Shown here: in pieces, positions 10,219 through 18,577 of the stretch
How positions within the stretch are numbered: the stretch's first letter is position 1
How the letters are laid out: each line of letters begins with the position of its first letter
From: Streptomyces sp. RFCAC02
GTDB lineage: Bacteria > Actinomycetota > Actinomycetes > Streptomycetales > Streptomycetaceae
NCBI RefSeq assembly: GCF_004193175.1
Contig: NZ_SAUH01000001.1
Span: forward strand, 186,001-250,000
DNA length: 64,000 bases
Direction: 5' to 3'
Position numbers and translations under genes: made by a program
The notes under the pieces: generated by a model
What the model saw: only the letters and a program-made list of their open reading frames with translations
Database searches by the model: none
What the model was told of the DNA's origin: nothing

Positions 10219-10632
10219 ATGGTGTCCGTGACGCTGAACGGAGAAACGACCACCGCCCCGGGGACCGTCCGGGAGGGACGTCTCCTGGTCGTGAGCAGGC
10301 GGGCCGCTCCCGAGGTGTTCCACCTCCGGGGCGGGAAACCGGAGCCGGGTGAGGAACCGCTCGACGCGCTGGTGAGGGAGCTGGACGAGGAGCTGGGTGC
10401 CGCGCCCGTGGCGCCCCGGCTCCTCGCCGAAGTGGAGTCCGTCGCGGCGCTGGAGGGGGTGCCGATGAGGCTCACGGTCTACGCGGCGGGCCTGAGCCGG
10501 CCGCCGAGGACCGCCACCGAACTGGCGGACCTCCGGTGGATCACCGGACGGGAGGAGGGCGTGCGCCTCGCGCCCGCCGTGACGGGCCACGTGCTGCCGC
10601 TGCTGCGGCGGAGCGGCGCCATGGCGGCCTGA
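10219..10632 (+). CDS. NUDIX hydrolase
   Basis: 137 aa from ATG 10219. A complete Nudix box GKPEPGEEPLDALVRELDEE is present, matching Gx5Ex7REUxEExGU, with the catalytic helix around residues 40-60. Family members hydrolyse nucleoside diphosphates linked to another group; the exact substrate cannot be read. The frame is open for ~280 nt upstream, but that sequence is antisense to zwf. It stands alone, divergent from zwf. Confidence 0.87.
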   Translation: MVSVTLNGETTTAPGTVREGRLLVVSRRAAPEVFHLRGGKPEPGEEPLDALVRELDEELGAAPVAPRLLAEVESVAALEGVPMRLTVYAAGLSRPPRTATELADLRWITGREEGVRLAPAVTGHVLPLLRRSGAMAA

Positions 10633-10654
10633 ACCCAGGCCGGGGCGCCGCGCG

Positions 10655-11083
10655 TCAGGGCAGGGTGAGGGCCACGACCGCGATGAACACGATCTGGACG
10701 GCCGTGCGCCGCCCGAGCGGGTCCCCCTGGGCGACGCCGCGGCGCGCCGCCGACACGTTCGCCGGGAACATGGCGACCAGCAGCAGGATCAGGCAGACGG
10801 CGGCGGCCGTGGCGGTCGCGGGGATCAGCAGCCCGATCGCGCCGGCGACCTGCAGGACGGCCGTCGCGCTCACCAGCAGGTCGGGCCTCGGCATGCGCGG
10901 GGGCACCATGCCGATGAGCTGGGCACGCAGCCGCGGCTGGACGTGGGCTGCGGCGGTGAACAGGAACATGAGGGCGGCGCCGACCCGCAGCGACGGCTCC
11001 CATCCGTCCACCGCGTCCACGCCGGCCAGCCCGATCAGGCGGGCGACGACGAAGCCGGCGACGAGGGGGACGAGCGGTTCCAC
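10655..11083 (-). CDS. DoxX-family integral membrane protein
   Basis: 142 aa from a GTG at 11083 that has GGGAGG 4 nt upstream. Four hydrophobic helices are visible: LVPLVAGFVVARLIGLAGV, ALMFLFTAAAHVQP, ATAVLQVAGAIGLLIPATA and AVCLILLLVAMFPANVSAA. This is the DoxX-like topology with the typical MFPANV ending of helix four. Function in the family is poorly defined (redox or thiol homeostasis in some cases). The reading frame extends upstream but becomes Arg/Pro-rich and non-coding in character. Confidence 0.75.
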   Translation of the reverse strand: MEPLVPLVAGFVVARLIGLAGVDAVDGWEPSLRVGAALMFLFTAAAHVQPRLRAQLIGMVPPRMPRPDLLVSATAVLQVAGAIGLLIPATATAAAVCLILLLVAMFPANVSAARRGVAQGDPLGRRTAVQIVFIAVVALTLP

Positions 11084-11257
11084 GGGGCCTCCCGGACGGT
11101 GCGGCGCGCGGCCGGGGCGGGGCCGGGCGGTGCACAGTCTCGCGACCCGCCGCGCCCGCCACCGGCCGACACACCCGGCCGTTCGGGCGGATCCCGGCGG
11201 CGGCCGGTACGCGACGCACCGCGAACCGGCCGAAGGGTTCCCTCCCACCGGGACCCG

Positions 11258-11788
11258 TCAGCCGACGCGCCGCGCGAGCACCTGCCCCGGCCAGGTACCG
11301 GACAGGAAACGTTCGGTGGGGTCGAAGCCGTTGCGCCGGTAGAAGGCGACCAGTTCACCTCCGCCACCGGCCCAGCAGTCGACGCGCAGCAGCGCCACCC
11401 CGGCCCGCCGGGTCCGCTCGACGGCATGGCCGAGCAGCGCGGCACCGATCCCCCGCCCCGCGTACCGGCGGTCGGACACGAGCAGCCGGACGTATCGCTC
11501 GGGCTCACCGGCCGGCGCGATCGGCATCCGCGGACTGGGACCGGAATCGAGCACGAGGGCACCGACGGGCACACCCCTCAACTCCGCGACGTACGGATCG
11601 TTCTCGCTGAAGTACCGCTCGACACGCTCGACACCGCCGGGCTTCCGGGAATAGGGCGTGGTACCCCACTGCTCGGTGTTGCCACGGGCGTTCATCCAGA
11701 CAACAGCACCATCGAGCATGCCGAGCACACCCGGAACATCCCCCGGCCTCCCCGGCCTGATCCGCACGGCATCCCCAGCATCATCCAC
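11258..11788 (-). CDS. GNAT family N-acetyltransferase
   Basis: 176 aa. The acetyl-CoA binding motif A is visible as YVRLLVSDRRYAGRGIGAAL (Q/RxxGxG/A), followed by a GFDPTERF-type motif B near the C-terminus. The substrate is unknown. It stands alone on the minus strand at the left edge of a lower-GC region. Confidence 0.85.
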   Translation of the reverse strand: MDDAGDAVRIRPGRPGDVPGVLGMLDGAVVWMNARGNTEQWGTTPYSRKPGGVERVERYFSENDPYVAELRGVPVGALVLDSGPSPRMPIAPAGEPERYVRLLVSDRRYAGRGIGAALLGHAVERTRRAGVALLRVDCWAGGGGELVAFYRRNGFDPTERFLSGTWPGQVLARRVG

Positions 11789-11824
11789 ACCGGAACCCTA
11801 ACCGCCACCGCGAACACGGCCTAC

Positions 11825-13873
11825 TTACAGGTCGGCCCCTGCGACGACCTTCCCGGGAACGCCCCTGCCCAGCCGGTCGAGGCGTGCCACGACCCCCGCC
11901 TGGAACTTGTGCACTGCTTCGTCGACGCTGCGGATGAAACTGGATTCTGAATTCCCCCGCTGGCTGCCCATCCCCTTGAACAGCGACAGTCGAAATCCCG
12001 TTATTTTCGCTCCGCCCTTCGGGAGCATGTCACCCGGTTCCGGCCTCAGACGCTCCAAAGTCCCACGCGGCCCGCCGATGTCCCCCTCGACCAAGGTTTC
12101 AATATGCAGATCGGCCGGCGCATCCGCCAATTCGCGTACAACCCGCTTGGCCCAGGACAGCGGGTAGCCCTGCTCCGGCACCGGTATGTCGATGGACGTG
12201 CGGATCTTTCCCGTCCGCAGATCAGCGGTGAGCCCCACTGTGCCGATTGCCCCGTCGATGCGCAGCTCCGCATGCAGCTTGCCGTCACGGCACAGGGTGT
12301 CCGCCATGCGCGCTCGCCGCGACACGGCGTCCGACCCCCGCCGGGCACGCTGGACCGGGAGCACCTTCTGCCCCAGTTCGCCACCCAGTCGCAACGAGAC
12401 CTGCCGGATCAGACGCTCCCAGCTCTCGACAGCTTCCAGGGACCGGGGGTCACCCTCGCACAGGGTCTCATCCTGGATTCCGTTCCGCACGGGCACCCAG
12501 GCGGGTCCCATGTTCTGGAATCCGTGACAACCTGAATTCTCATGCAGAAGGTAGTACAAAAGTTCTTCCAGGAGCCACGCGTGCGCGGGATTCCCCACGC
12601 CTTCGTGCCGGATCAACATCTGCGCCTGATAGGCGACCTCAGCCCAGGAGAGATGCCAAAGCCCAACCTTGTTCTTCCGTCGACGGTCCATTTTCACATC
12701 GACAAGTGGACTGCCTTCCAGCGCCACATCGTTTGAGAGGGTAATGACCGCCTCGAACCCGCGCCTGGCCGCTATGTCAGCGTAAGTCTGCACCTGCTCT
12801 GCTTTGAGAGCGTTTCCATTGGTTTTGGTCTCGACGAGTGCCGTCCAGAGTTTGCCGGCGCGTTCTACACGAATCACGCCGTCAGGGCGCCTCGGCGATT
12901 CGCCATGAGGCAGCGACACCTCGGTGAACGTCTCCATACGTCCGGCCGGAGCACCGAACCCGGCGGTGAGCCGACGGCCGAATTCCGGAACCTGCGCCAT
13001 CACGGCCAGCAATACCGAAGTGGCGCGCATCTCCCGGTCACGGTCGCTCTTCAACGCGGACACCGGGAACAGCCGCGCCCCTTTCCACGACTCGTTCTCC
13101 GCCAGGGATCGCTTCGGCTTCTTCGGGAGCACGACCTTCTTCTTGGCCGTCCGATGGCGCGCGGGTTTCCCCGGAACCACCGTGTCGTCGGCGGCGCGGC
13201 GCGGCGCGGGTACTGCGATCACGGCAGCCGAGCGCGGTTGCACTTCCTGTGAGGACCGTTCCACGGCTGAAGCCCCCGAGGGCTGTGTCTCGGCACTGCC
13301 GGGTTCCGCCGGCTCCGTCGTGGCATCGTCGTCTATATCGACACCATGGTCGGTCGCCAGGGCCGCGAAACCGGCCTCGTACCCCTGTCCGACGGCCCTG
13401 AACTTCCACTGACCACCGCGCCGGTACAGCTCACCGAAGATCAGCGCACTCACACCGCCTGCGTCATCGATGTCGAAACGCAGCAGCGACTCCCCCGACC
13501 CGTCGTACAACGACAGGCGGAGATCGTGCAACTCGTCGAAGCGGCCCGACTCGTACCTACTTGCCGCGATGAGAATGGTCGCTATGTCGTCGGGAATGGC
13601 CGTGAGGTCGAAACTGATCCGGTCTTCACTGCCATCCCCCACCGGAATCTTGCCCAGCAATTGCACGCTGCCGTCGGGCGCGGTGGCGTTGTTGTAGAAA
13701 AGGAAATCAGCGTCACTGCGCACCTTGGCGTTCGCGTCGAGCAGCAAGACGGACACGTCCGCGTCTCCGTCGCCCGTGGGACTCACCCATCCAAGACTCA
13801 CGACGACCGCATCGACATCGCCGCCGCTCAGGTCCGCCAGCCCGACGTTGCCACCCTTGACCATCTCGTACAC
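11825..13873 (-). CDS. TerD-domain protein fused to a PD-(D/E)xK-like nuclease domain
   Basis: 682 aa from a GTG at 13873 with GGGAGG 4 nt upstream (an internal ATG at 13864 is an alternative). Residues ~1-180 are a full TerD/CABP domain: MVKGGNVGLADL, VRSDADFLFYNN, the GDGSEDRISFDL loop and a GQWKFRAVGQGYEAG ending, as in tellurite and phage-stress TerD proteins that bind calcium. An Ala/Pro/Ser linker follows. About residues 310-480 contain RPDGVIRV...ALVETKT, a D...ExK pattern of the PD-(D/E)xK nuclease fold, then helical sequence of unknown fold. Fusion of TerD to a nuclease-like domain suggests a stress- or phage-triggered effector. It is divergent from the cyclase operon and shares its lower GC. 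Confidence 0.72.
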   Translation of the reverse strand: MYEMVKGGNVGLADLSGGDVDAVVVSLGWVSPTGDGDADVSVLLLDANAKVRSDADFLFYNNATAPDGSVQLLGKIPVGDGSEDRISFDLTAIPDDIATILIAASRYESGRFDELHDLRLSLYDGSGESLLRFDIDDAGGVSALIFGELYRRGGQWKFRAVGQGYEAGFAALATDHGVDIDDDATTEPAEPGSAETQPSGASAVERSSQEVQPRSAAVIAVPAPRRAADDTVVPGKPARHRTAKKKVVLPKKPKRSLAENESWKGARLFPVSALKSDRDREMRATSVLLAVMAQVPEFGRRLTAGFGAPAGRMETFTEVSLPHGESPRRPDGVIRVERAGKLWTALVETKTNGNALKAEQVQTYADIAARRGFEAVITLSNDVALEGSPLVDVKMDRRRKNKVGLWHLSWAEVAYQAQMLIRHEGVGNPAHAWLLEELLYYLLHENSGCHGFQNMGPAWVPVRNGIQDETLCEGDPRSLEAVESWERLIRQVSLRLGGELGQKVLPVQRARRGSDAVSRRARMADTLCRDGKLHAELRIDGAIGTVGLTADLRTGKIRTSIDIPVPEQGYPLSWAKRVVRELADAPADLHIETLVEGDIGGPRGTLERLRPEPGDMLPKGGAKITGFRLSLFKGMGSQRGNSESSFIRSVDEAVHKFQAGVVARLDRLGRGVPGKVVAGADL

Positions 13874-13930
13874 AGGGCCTCCCAGCCGTCCCCCGGGGCG
13901 AGGACGCACCACGCCCCACCACCACACACA

Positions 13931-13945
13931 TGCACGACCGGTGCA
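13931..13945. promoter_or_regulatory. Inverted repeat upstream of the TerD-nuclease gene
   Basis: TGCAC (13931-13935) and GTGCA (13941-13945) are separated by 5 nt, 58 nt upstream of the TerD-fusion start. This could be an operator for a dimeric regulator, but no promoter hexamers are convincing nearby, so the role is speculative. Confidence 0.25.
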
Positions 13946-14340
13946 CGTGACGTGAAGACAGAGACCATACCCGCTATGCGGTCAGGAGGCAGGCGGACTG
14001 CACAAGCCGGAAGTCCGGCCTGTCCCTGACGGCAGCTCCCGCACCGGAAGCACCGTGCAGGGCCGACGAGAAGCGGAGTGACCCCGACGCCTGAAGTACC
14101 CGCCGGGCATTCGACGGAGGCCGCCGGTGGAGAGGGGGCTCGCCGTTCCGTTCTTCAAGATGACCGGAGGTGGCCCAGGTGCAGTCCCAGGCTCCATTCC
14201 TGCCACGCAGCCAGACGAATGCCCTGGGCACAGCAGCAACCGGGTTCTCGACGCTGTTCAGCGGCAGGACGGATGGTTGGCGAGAACTCTCAGCAGGTTC
14301 GGCGTACTCAAGGGTGACTGTGACACGTCCATCGGGTGCG

Positions 14341-14358
14341 GTGCCCCGTGTAAGGCAC
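14341..14358. promoter_or_regulatory. Dyad GTGCC-N8-GGCAC, candidate Crp-family operator
   Basis: GTGCC at 14341-14345 and GGCAC at 14354-14358 form an 18-bp dyad 67 nt upstream of the PycTM start. A second dyad of the same length with the same GTGCCC beginning and GCAC end lies at 15659-15676, before the cyclase gene. A Crp-family regulator is encoded between them. Recognition by that protein is inferred from placement only. Confidence 0.35.
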
Positions 14359-14425
14359 TGGAGCAGCCGTAATCCCGGCATGGTGAGAGGACCCAGACAA
14401 GCTGCGTCCACCCTCGGAGGGGCTA

Positions 14426-14944
14426 GTGTCCGACATTGACGGAAGCTGCACTGCAACGGAACATCGGGCCGGCCACGGGCTTGCGACCGAAGCGGCGGTG
14501 ATGTTCACCGAGGTGCAGCGGGCCGATTCCAAGGCCACGACGCTTTGCGGAGTCGCCGGGGGCATGCTCGGAGTGGACATTGCAGCGCTCTCGGCCGTCC
14601 GAGAGTGCGGCGGGCTGCCCCTGATCACACAGACAACTGCCACCATCCTTCTTGCCGTGGCCCTGATCACGGCTATGTATGCGATCCGTCCCGCCCTCCC
14701 ACGCGACGGCCGCCTCAGGACGTTCGCATGCACCGCACCAGCCAACGACCAGTCCGAGTCGGGCTGGCCAGCCTGCTCCGTAGTCTGCGGCGGTGACCAC
14801 CTTCGGGCGGAAGCCGCGAGGCTGGCGATGTTCACCACCCTCGCGCAGCAGAAGTTCCGTGCCATCAAGTGGGCTGTCGACTTTGTGGCGACAGCCACAA
14901 CAGTCGCCACACTTGGGCTGTTGATCCCGTACGTCTCTTCTTGA
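14426..14944 (+). CDS. Pycsar effector-like membrane protein (PycTM type)
   Basis: 172 aa from a GTG at 14426 with GGAGG 5 nt upstream. The N-terminal amphipathic stretch FTEVQRADSKATTLCGVAGG matches the start of PycTM effectors, which typically have a RADxKA...LL pattern running into the first helix. Two hydrophobic helices follow (VAGGMLGVDIAALSAV; ATILLAVALITAMYAI) and a third near the C-terminus (VATATTVATLGLLIPYV). PycTM effectors bind cyclic pyrimidine mononucleotides made by PycC after phage infection and disrupt the membrane. Here the effector opens an operon with a Crp-type regulator and a cyclase homologue, which supports the call. The ligand is not known. Confidence 0.75.
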   Translation: MSDIDGSCTATEHRAGHGLATEAAVMFTEVQRADSKATTLCGVAGGMLGVDIAALSAVRECGGLPLITQTTATILLAVALITAMYAIRPALPRDGRLRTFACTAPANDQSESGWPACSVVCGGDHLRAEAARLAMFTTLAQQKFRAIKWAVDFVATATTVATLGLLIPYVSS

Positions 14945-14981
14945 GAGCATCACGGCGGAACGACCATCACTTGGGGTGAGT

Positions 14982-15641
14982 ATGTGTCAGCCACATCTGT
15001 CAGTCATAGGTCAGCAGCTGTGGTCCCGCTTGTCCGGCCTGACCCCTGTCCGCGTCCGGCCGGCCAGGAGTGTGCTGTTGCGGCAGGGCGATCCCGGCAC
15101 CCATGTCATCTTGCTGGCCTCCGGCTCGGCCCTCATCACACTGACCGGATCGCACGGGGAACGGACGCTTCTGGCGGTACGCGGCGCCGGTGAACTTCTG
15201 GGCGAACTCGCCGTCCTCGACGAGCAGCCACGCACCGCATCGGTCATCGCTGCCGAGGATTGCCGGGTTCACATCGTCCCGCGTGGAGATTTCCTAGCTT
15301 TCGTAGACCGCCACGCTCTGCTAGCCCCCTTGTTGCACCACGCCATCACACGGGTCCGCGAGGCAGAGGCGGTGCGCCTGGAGATGGCTACCGCCCCGGT
15401 TCCGATGCGTCTGGCCTCGGCCCTCGGCCGCCTTCTCCAAGCCGCCTCCACCGCTGGTGCCGAGTGCCTCGTACGCCTGACGCAGACAGAACTGTCGGAG
15501 ATGATCGGCGCCTCCCGTAACGCCGTGGGGTCGGCACTGCGGCCATGGCGTGAGCAGGGCTGGCTCGCCACGGAGGCCGGTGGCGGGCTGTCGATCCGGG
15601 ATTACCCATCGATCCAGGCACACGCGCACACCCAGAGGTGA
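14982..15641 (+). CDS. Crp/Fnr-family transcriptional regulator with cyclic-nucleotide pocket
   Basis: 219 aa from ATG 14982 (GTG 14976 is an alternative). The N-terminal beta-roll ends in GELAVLDEQPRTASV, the phosphate-binding cassette (GE...RTA) that contacts the cyclic nucleotide phosphate in true Crp/PKA-type domains. The C-terminal winged helix contains LTQTELSEMIGASRNAVGSA as recognition helices. It therefore probably reads a cyclic nucleotide rather than oxygen or heme. It lies 37 nt after the PycTM gene and 102 nt before a cyclase homologue, suggesting feedback from the cyclase product onto transcription. Confidence 0.85.
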   Translation: MCQPHLSVIGQQLWSRLSGLTPVRVRPARSVLLRQGDPGTHVILLASGSALITLTGSHGERTLLAVRGAGELLGELAVLDEQPRTASVIAAEDCRVHIVPRGDFLAFVDRHALLAPLLHHAITRVREAEAVRLEMATAPVPMRLASALGRLLQAASTAGAECLVRLTQTELSEMIGASRNAVGSALRPWREQGWLATEAGGGLSIRDYPSIQAHAHTQR

Positions 15642-15658
15642 CCGACCGCACTCCTGCG

Positions 15659-15676
15659 GTGCCCATTACTGTGCAC
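15659..15676. promoter_or_regulatory. Dyad GTGC-N10-GCAC before the cyclase gene
   Basis: This 18-bp element begins GTGCCC and ends GCAC, matching the spacing of the element at 14341-14358. It lies in the 102-nt gap between the Crp-type gene and the cyclase gene, 67 nt upstream of the cyclase ATG. Both elements are therefore the same distance from the start codon they precede. A shared operator is inferred. Confidence 0.35.
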
Positions 15677-15743
15677 TGCCTCGGCCCGGGGACGGCAAAC
15701 ATGGGGCACTCACACCCAGTCACGTCGGGAAGGTCCCCTACCC

Positions 15744-16562
15744 ATGTCATCTCCACTCCCACCCCACACGCACGATGTACCGCAGGAGCAGGCGCTCCTG
15801 GTCGTCGACATGAAGGGGTACAGCCGGATTCCCGAGGCCCAGATGGCGCCTGCCCGGGCCGACCTGGACCGCATGCTGGCCACCGCGTTCACGCACAGTG
15901 GGCTCGGCGACGGGACGGCTCCGGAAATCGCGGTCAAGGACAGCGGCGACGGCGCCATCTTCGTCGTGCCCGCCTGGTACGCGGCACGACTGATCGACCC
16001 CCTCCTCACCCACCTCGGCCAGGAGCTGGCCCGTCACGAGCAGACCCGGCTGGCCAGTGCAGCCTCCATCCGGCTACGTGCGAGCGTGCACGTCGGCCCT
16101 TTGCAGCTCCCCGACTACCGGGGTGACGCCATCAACGTCGCCTGCCGTCTGGTCGAAAGTGACGCAGTCCGCCAGGCTCTGACTGCGGCTGAGGACCATA
16201 ATTTGCTTCTAGCCGCTGCCGTCTCGAACACGGTCTTCCACCGGACCGTGCTGGCGCAACGCACTCAGACCCTCAGGGAGCACCACTTCCACCGGGCCAC
16301 GGCCCGCGTCAACAACAAGCCTGACTTCGAGGAGACATGCTGGCTCTTCGTCCCCGGACTGGTGCCGGCGGCAATCAGCCCTCACCTCACTCCGAACGGG
16401 ACCGCACCGCCCGACGAGGAGCACCGGGCACCCCGGCGTACGGCAGAGAGCACGAAAGCCAACACGTCGCGGCCCGACGTGCGGCAAAAGGCCAAGGCCA
16501 GCGGTAAGTCACAACTGATCCAGGTCGCTGGCAATTACAACTCGGGTTCGGAGCCGTCATGA
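15744..16562 (+). CDS. Class III nucleotidyl cyclase homologue with C-terminal QVAG motif
   Basis: 272 aa. LLVVDMKGYSR (Asp22) and KDSGDGAIFVVP (Asp69) match the two metal-binding Asp motifs of adenylate/guanylate/PycC cyclases; YRGDAINVACRLVES matches the C-terminal GxAxNxAARL helix. The catalytic core covers about residues 15-185. A poorly conserved tail rich in Pro, Lys and Thr ends in SGKSQLIQVAGNYNSG, with QVAGNY at 260-265. The same motif begins the next protein, whose ATG overlaps this stop (ATGA). The base made cyclic cannot be predicted; pyrimidine (PycC-like) is suggested by the PycTM gene nearby. The pocket could also be degenerate. Confidence 0.75.
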   Translation: MSSPLPPHTHDVPQEQALLVVDMKGYSRIPEAQMAPARADLDRMLATAFTHSGLGDGTAPEIAVKDSGDGAIFVVPAWYAARLIDPLLTHLGQELARHEQTRLASAASIRLRASVHVGPLQLPDYRGDAINVACRLVESDAVRQALTAAEDHNLLLAAAVSNTVFHRTVLAQRTQTLREHHFHRATARVNNKPDFEETCWLFVPGLVPAAISPHLTPNGTAPPDEEHRAPRRTAESTKANTSRPDVRQKAKASGKSQLIQVAGNYNSGSEPS

Positions 16563-18577
16563 CGGGCACCGGGGTGGTACCGCACCAGCAGGCGGAGGCT
16601 TCCGGCCACGCTCGACTGACACAAGTCGCTGGCGACTACGAGGAGCACCACCACCAGTATGTGCGAGGTTGGGAGTATCTGCGCGGCATCGGCGTGGACG
16701 CTCACGAGCTGGACCTTGTGGAACGCGCTTTCGTCGACCCCCAGGGTTCTCAGGCCACTGGTCAAGTGGAACGCGCCGCCAGCCTGCTCCGCGGCCCACG
16801 CGCGCGGAGCAACTCACTTGTGCTCTGCGGGGAGGCCGGCACTGGGAGGCGTACCGCCGCTCTGCGTGTCCTCCGCGAGGCGGATGTGCCGCGAGAGCGG
16901 ATTCGCTGGCTGGTACTGGACTGGGACCGGCCGCGCACGGAACAGCTTCCCCACACCCAGGGCTACGGTTTCGTCCTGGACCTGACCGGATTCCGAGCCC
17001 TGCCGGAGGACTTCTACGCCGGACTGGCCGACTATCAGAAGGCCGCTGAAGTCTCCGAGTCCTTCTTGATCATCCTCACCGACCCTGGCAGCTGGAAGCC
17101 CGGGCCACTCACCACCACACCCGCGGTACACATGATCCGTCCGCCGTCGCGAGAGGTCGCCCGAGCCCATCTGCACCACCTGTCGGCCGACAGGATCGAC
17201 TGGCTGAACAGGGCTCCGCTGAGCGACTTGCTCGCTCCGGCAGCGCCTCCCGGTGACGCCGCGCGCCTGGCTCGGCTCATCGCACAGGCCAATGTGGACG
17301 GCGAAGCTACCGTCAAGGAGGAATTCACCGACTGGCACGACCATTTGAAAGGCTGGTTCGAGAAGCACTCGGCACAGGACGACCTCCGCGAGCGAGCGCT
17401 TTTGGTGAGCAGTGCCCTACTAGAGAAGGTACCGGCGGACATCGTGCTCGCTGCAGCGGACCAGCTCTTTACGAAGGTCGGCGGCAAACTTCCGCCCGGT
17501 GGGCCGCTGGCCGGCCGCGATCTCGAAATGCGCCTCAAGGCCATCCATGCCCGTCAAGTGGACGGCGAAACAATCTCCCTGGATTCCGACCGGCACGGAA
17601 TGTCCGAAGCCCTCCTGAAGTACGTATGGCGACAGAGGCCGCAACTGCGACCTGTACTGCTGGAATGGGCCTCCGACATCAGTCGGCCCCACGGGATCGC
17701 TGTGGGCCATCTACGACGCATCGCCGACTGCCTGGTCCGGCTCGCTCTGCTGCCCGGGGGTTCCACGGTCCTGTCCGTGGCGATCGCATGGATCGAGAAG
17801 GGCCGGACAGCGCACCGGCAGCTGGCGCTCGGGATCGTCGAGACCATGGCACTCCACCCGGTCACAGGTGTCGGCGTCCGCAAGCAGCTGTACGACTGGG
17901 CACAGCAGAAGTCCACTAGCGAAGAGCTGACCAGGGCAGTCGCTGAGATTTGCTCGGGTCGGCTGGGTCAGCTGTACCCCCGCATCGCCCTGACCCGGCT
18001 CCGCCTGCTGGCCTCGAGGGACAACGCAGCGGCGCGCGAGGCGGTGGCGGAGGCGGTACGCACCCTGGCCAGTACGCCGGATCAGCGCGTCCTGCTGCTG
18101 TCGGAGATCGTCAATTGGGCGGAGTCCACCGACACCACGATCCGCAGAGCCGGAGCAAGCACTTTCTTGGCCCTGACCGACATCTCCAGCGACACGCTCC
18201 TCCCACTGCCCGAAACGCAAGAAAGCGTTGACGACGAGGTAGCCCCCCAGAGCCCTCACCTGTTCGCCCGGGGTTGGCGTGCGGCGCTACGGGAACCCTC
18301 CACCACTGACGCAGCTCACAATCGGCTGGCCGCTTGGCTGGACTCTTCCAAACTGACGGACGAGCAGGTACTCCCCATGGCCGCGACGGTGTTGCGCGGA
18401 CATATCGGCCAGGCCGGGGCCGCCGTACTTCTGGTGGGCTCCTCCGGCAGCTCCGACCTGGGGCGGGCCCGGCGCTTGAAGCTGGTGGACATGTTGATCT
18501 CCGCGCAGGTGCCCGGAGCTGACGTACCCGGTACGGCCCCGGTCCCGCACTACAACGGCTCCCCCTCGTCGACGTGA
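16559..18577 (+). CDS. P-loop NTPase-like protein with N-terminal QVAG motif
   Basis: 672 aa. Residues 14-27 (ASGHARLTQVAGDY) repeat the motif that ends the cyclase, followed by an EEHHHQY tract. A degenerate Walker A, GEAGTGRRT, lies at 91-99 with Arg in place of the catalytic Lys. Hydrophobic Walker-B-like strands are IRWLVLDWD and SFLIILTDP. The rest (about 250-650) is helical, with repeat-like segments. This layout (signal motif, NTPase, helical repeats) resembles STAND-type signalling proteins, but I cannot assign a family. Both ends are joined to neighbours by 4-nt overlaps, so translation is coupled. ATP hydrolysis may be lost; the motif pair suggests physical contact with the cyclase. 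Confidence 0.65.
   Translation: MTGTGVVPHQQAEASGHARLTQVAGDYEEHHHQYVRGWEYLRGIGVDAHELDLVERAFVDPQGSQATGQVERAASLLRGPRARSNSLVLCGEAGTGRRTAALRVLREADVPRERIRWLVLDWDRPRTEQLPHTQGYGFVLDLTGFRALPEDFYAGLADYQKAAEVSESFLIILTDPGSWKPGPLTTTPAVHMIRPPSREVARAHLHHLSADRIDWLNRAPLSDLLAPAAPPGDAARLARLIAQANVDGEATVKEEFTDWHDHLKGWFEKHSAQDDLRERALLVSSALLEKVPADIVLAAADQLFTKVGGKLPPGGPLAGRDLEMRLKAIHARQVDGETISLDSDRHGMSEALLKYVWRQRPQLRPVLLEWASDISRPHGIAVGHLRRIADCLVRLALLPGGSTVLSVAIAWIEKGRTAHRQLALGIVETMALHPVTGVGVRKQLYDWAQQKSTSEELTRAVAEICSGRLGQLYPRIALTRLRLLASRDNAAAREAVAEAVRTLASTPDQRVLLLSEIVNWAESTDTTIRRAGASTFLALTDISSDTLLPLPETQESVDDEVAPQSPHLFARGWRAALREPSTTDAAHNRLAAWLDSSKLTDEQVLPMAATVLRGHIGQAGAAVLLVGSSGSSDLGRARRLKLVDMLISAQVPGADVPGTAPVPHYNGSPSST

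Larger units (their letters stand above)
13874..14425. other. 552-nt divergent intergenic region of the island
   Basis: This stretch separates the TerD-nuclease gene from the PycTM-type gene. Short open frames exist on both strands but none has a plausible start, ribosome site and codon bias together. It holds the inverted repeat at 13931-13945 and the dyad at 14341-14358. Both divergent promoters must lie here if the two units have their own. Confidence 0.5.

Noticed and set aside
13974..14456. 160-codon minus-strand frame in the island intergenic region
   Set aside because: It overlaps the ribosome site and start of the PycTM gene, has poor codon bias and no recognisable protein features.
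16828..16855. Reading the NTPase P-loop as a standard active Walker A
   Set aside because: The Lys of GxxxxGK is Arg and the following Ser/Thr is also Arg, so normal ATP hydrolysis should not be assumed.
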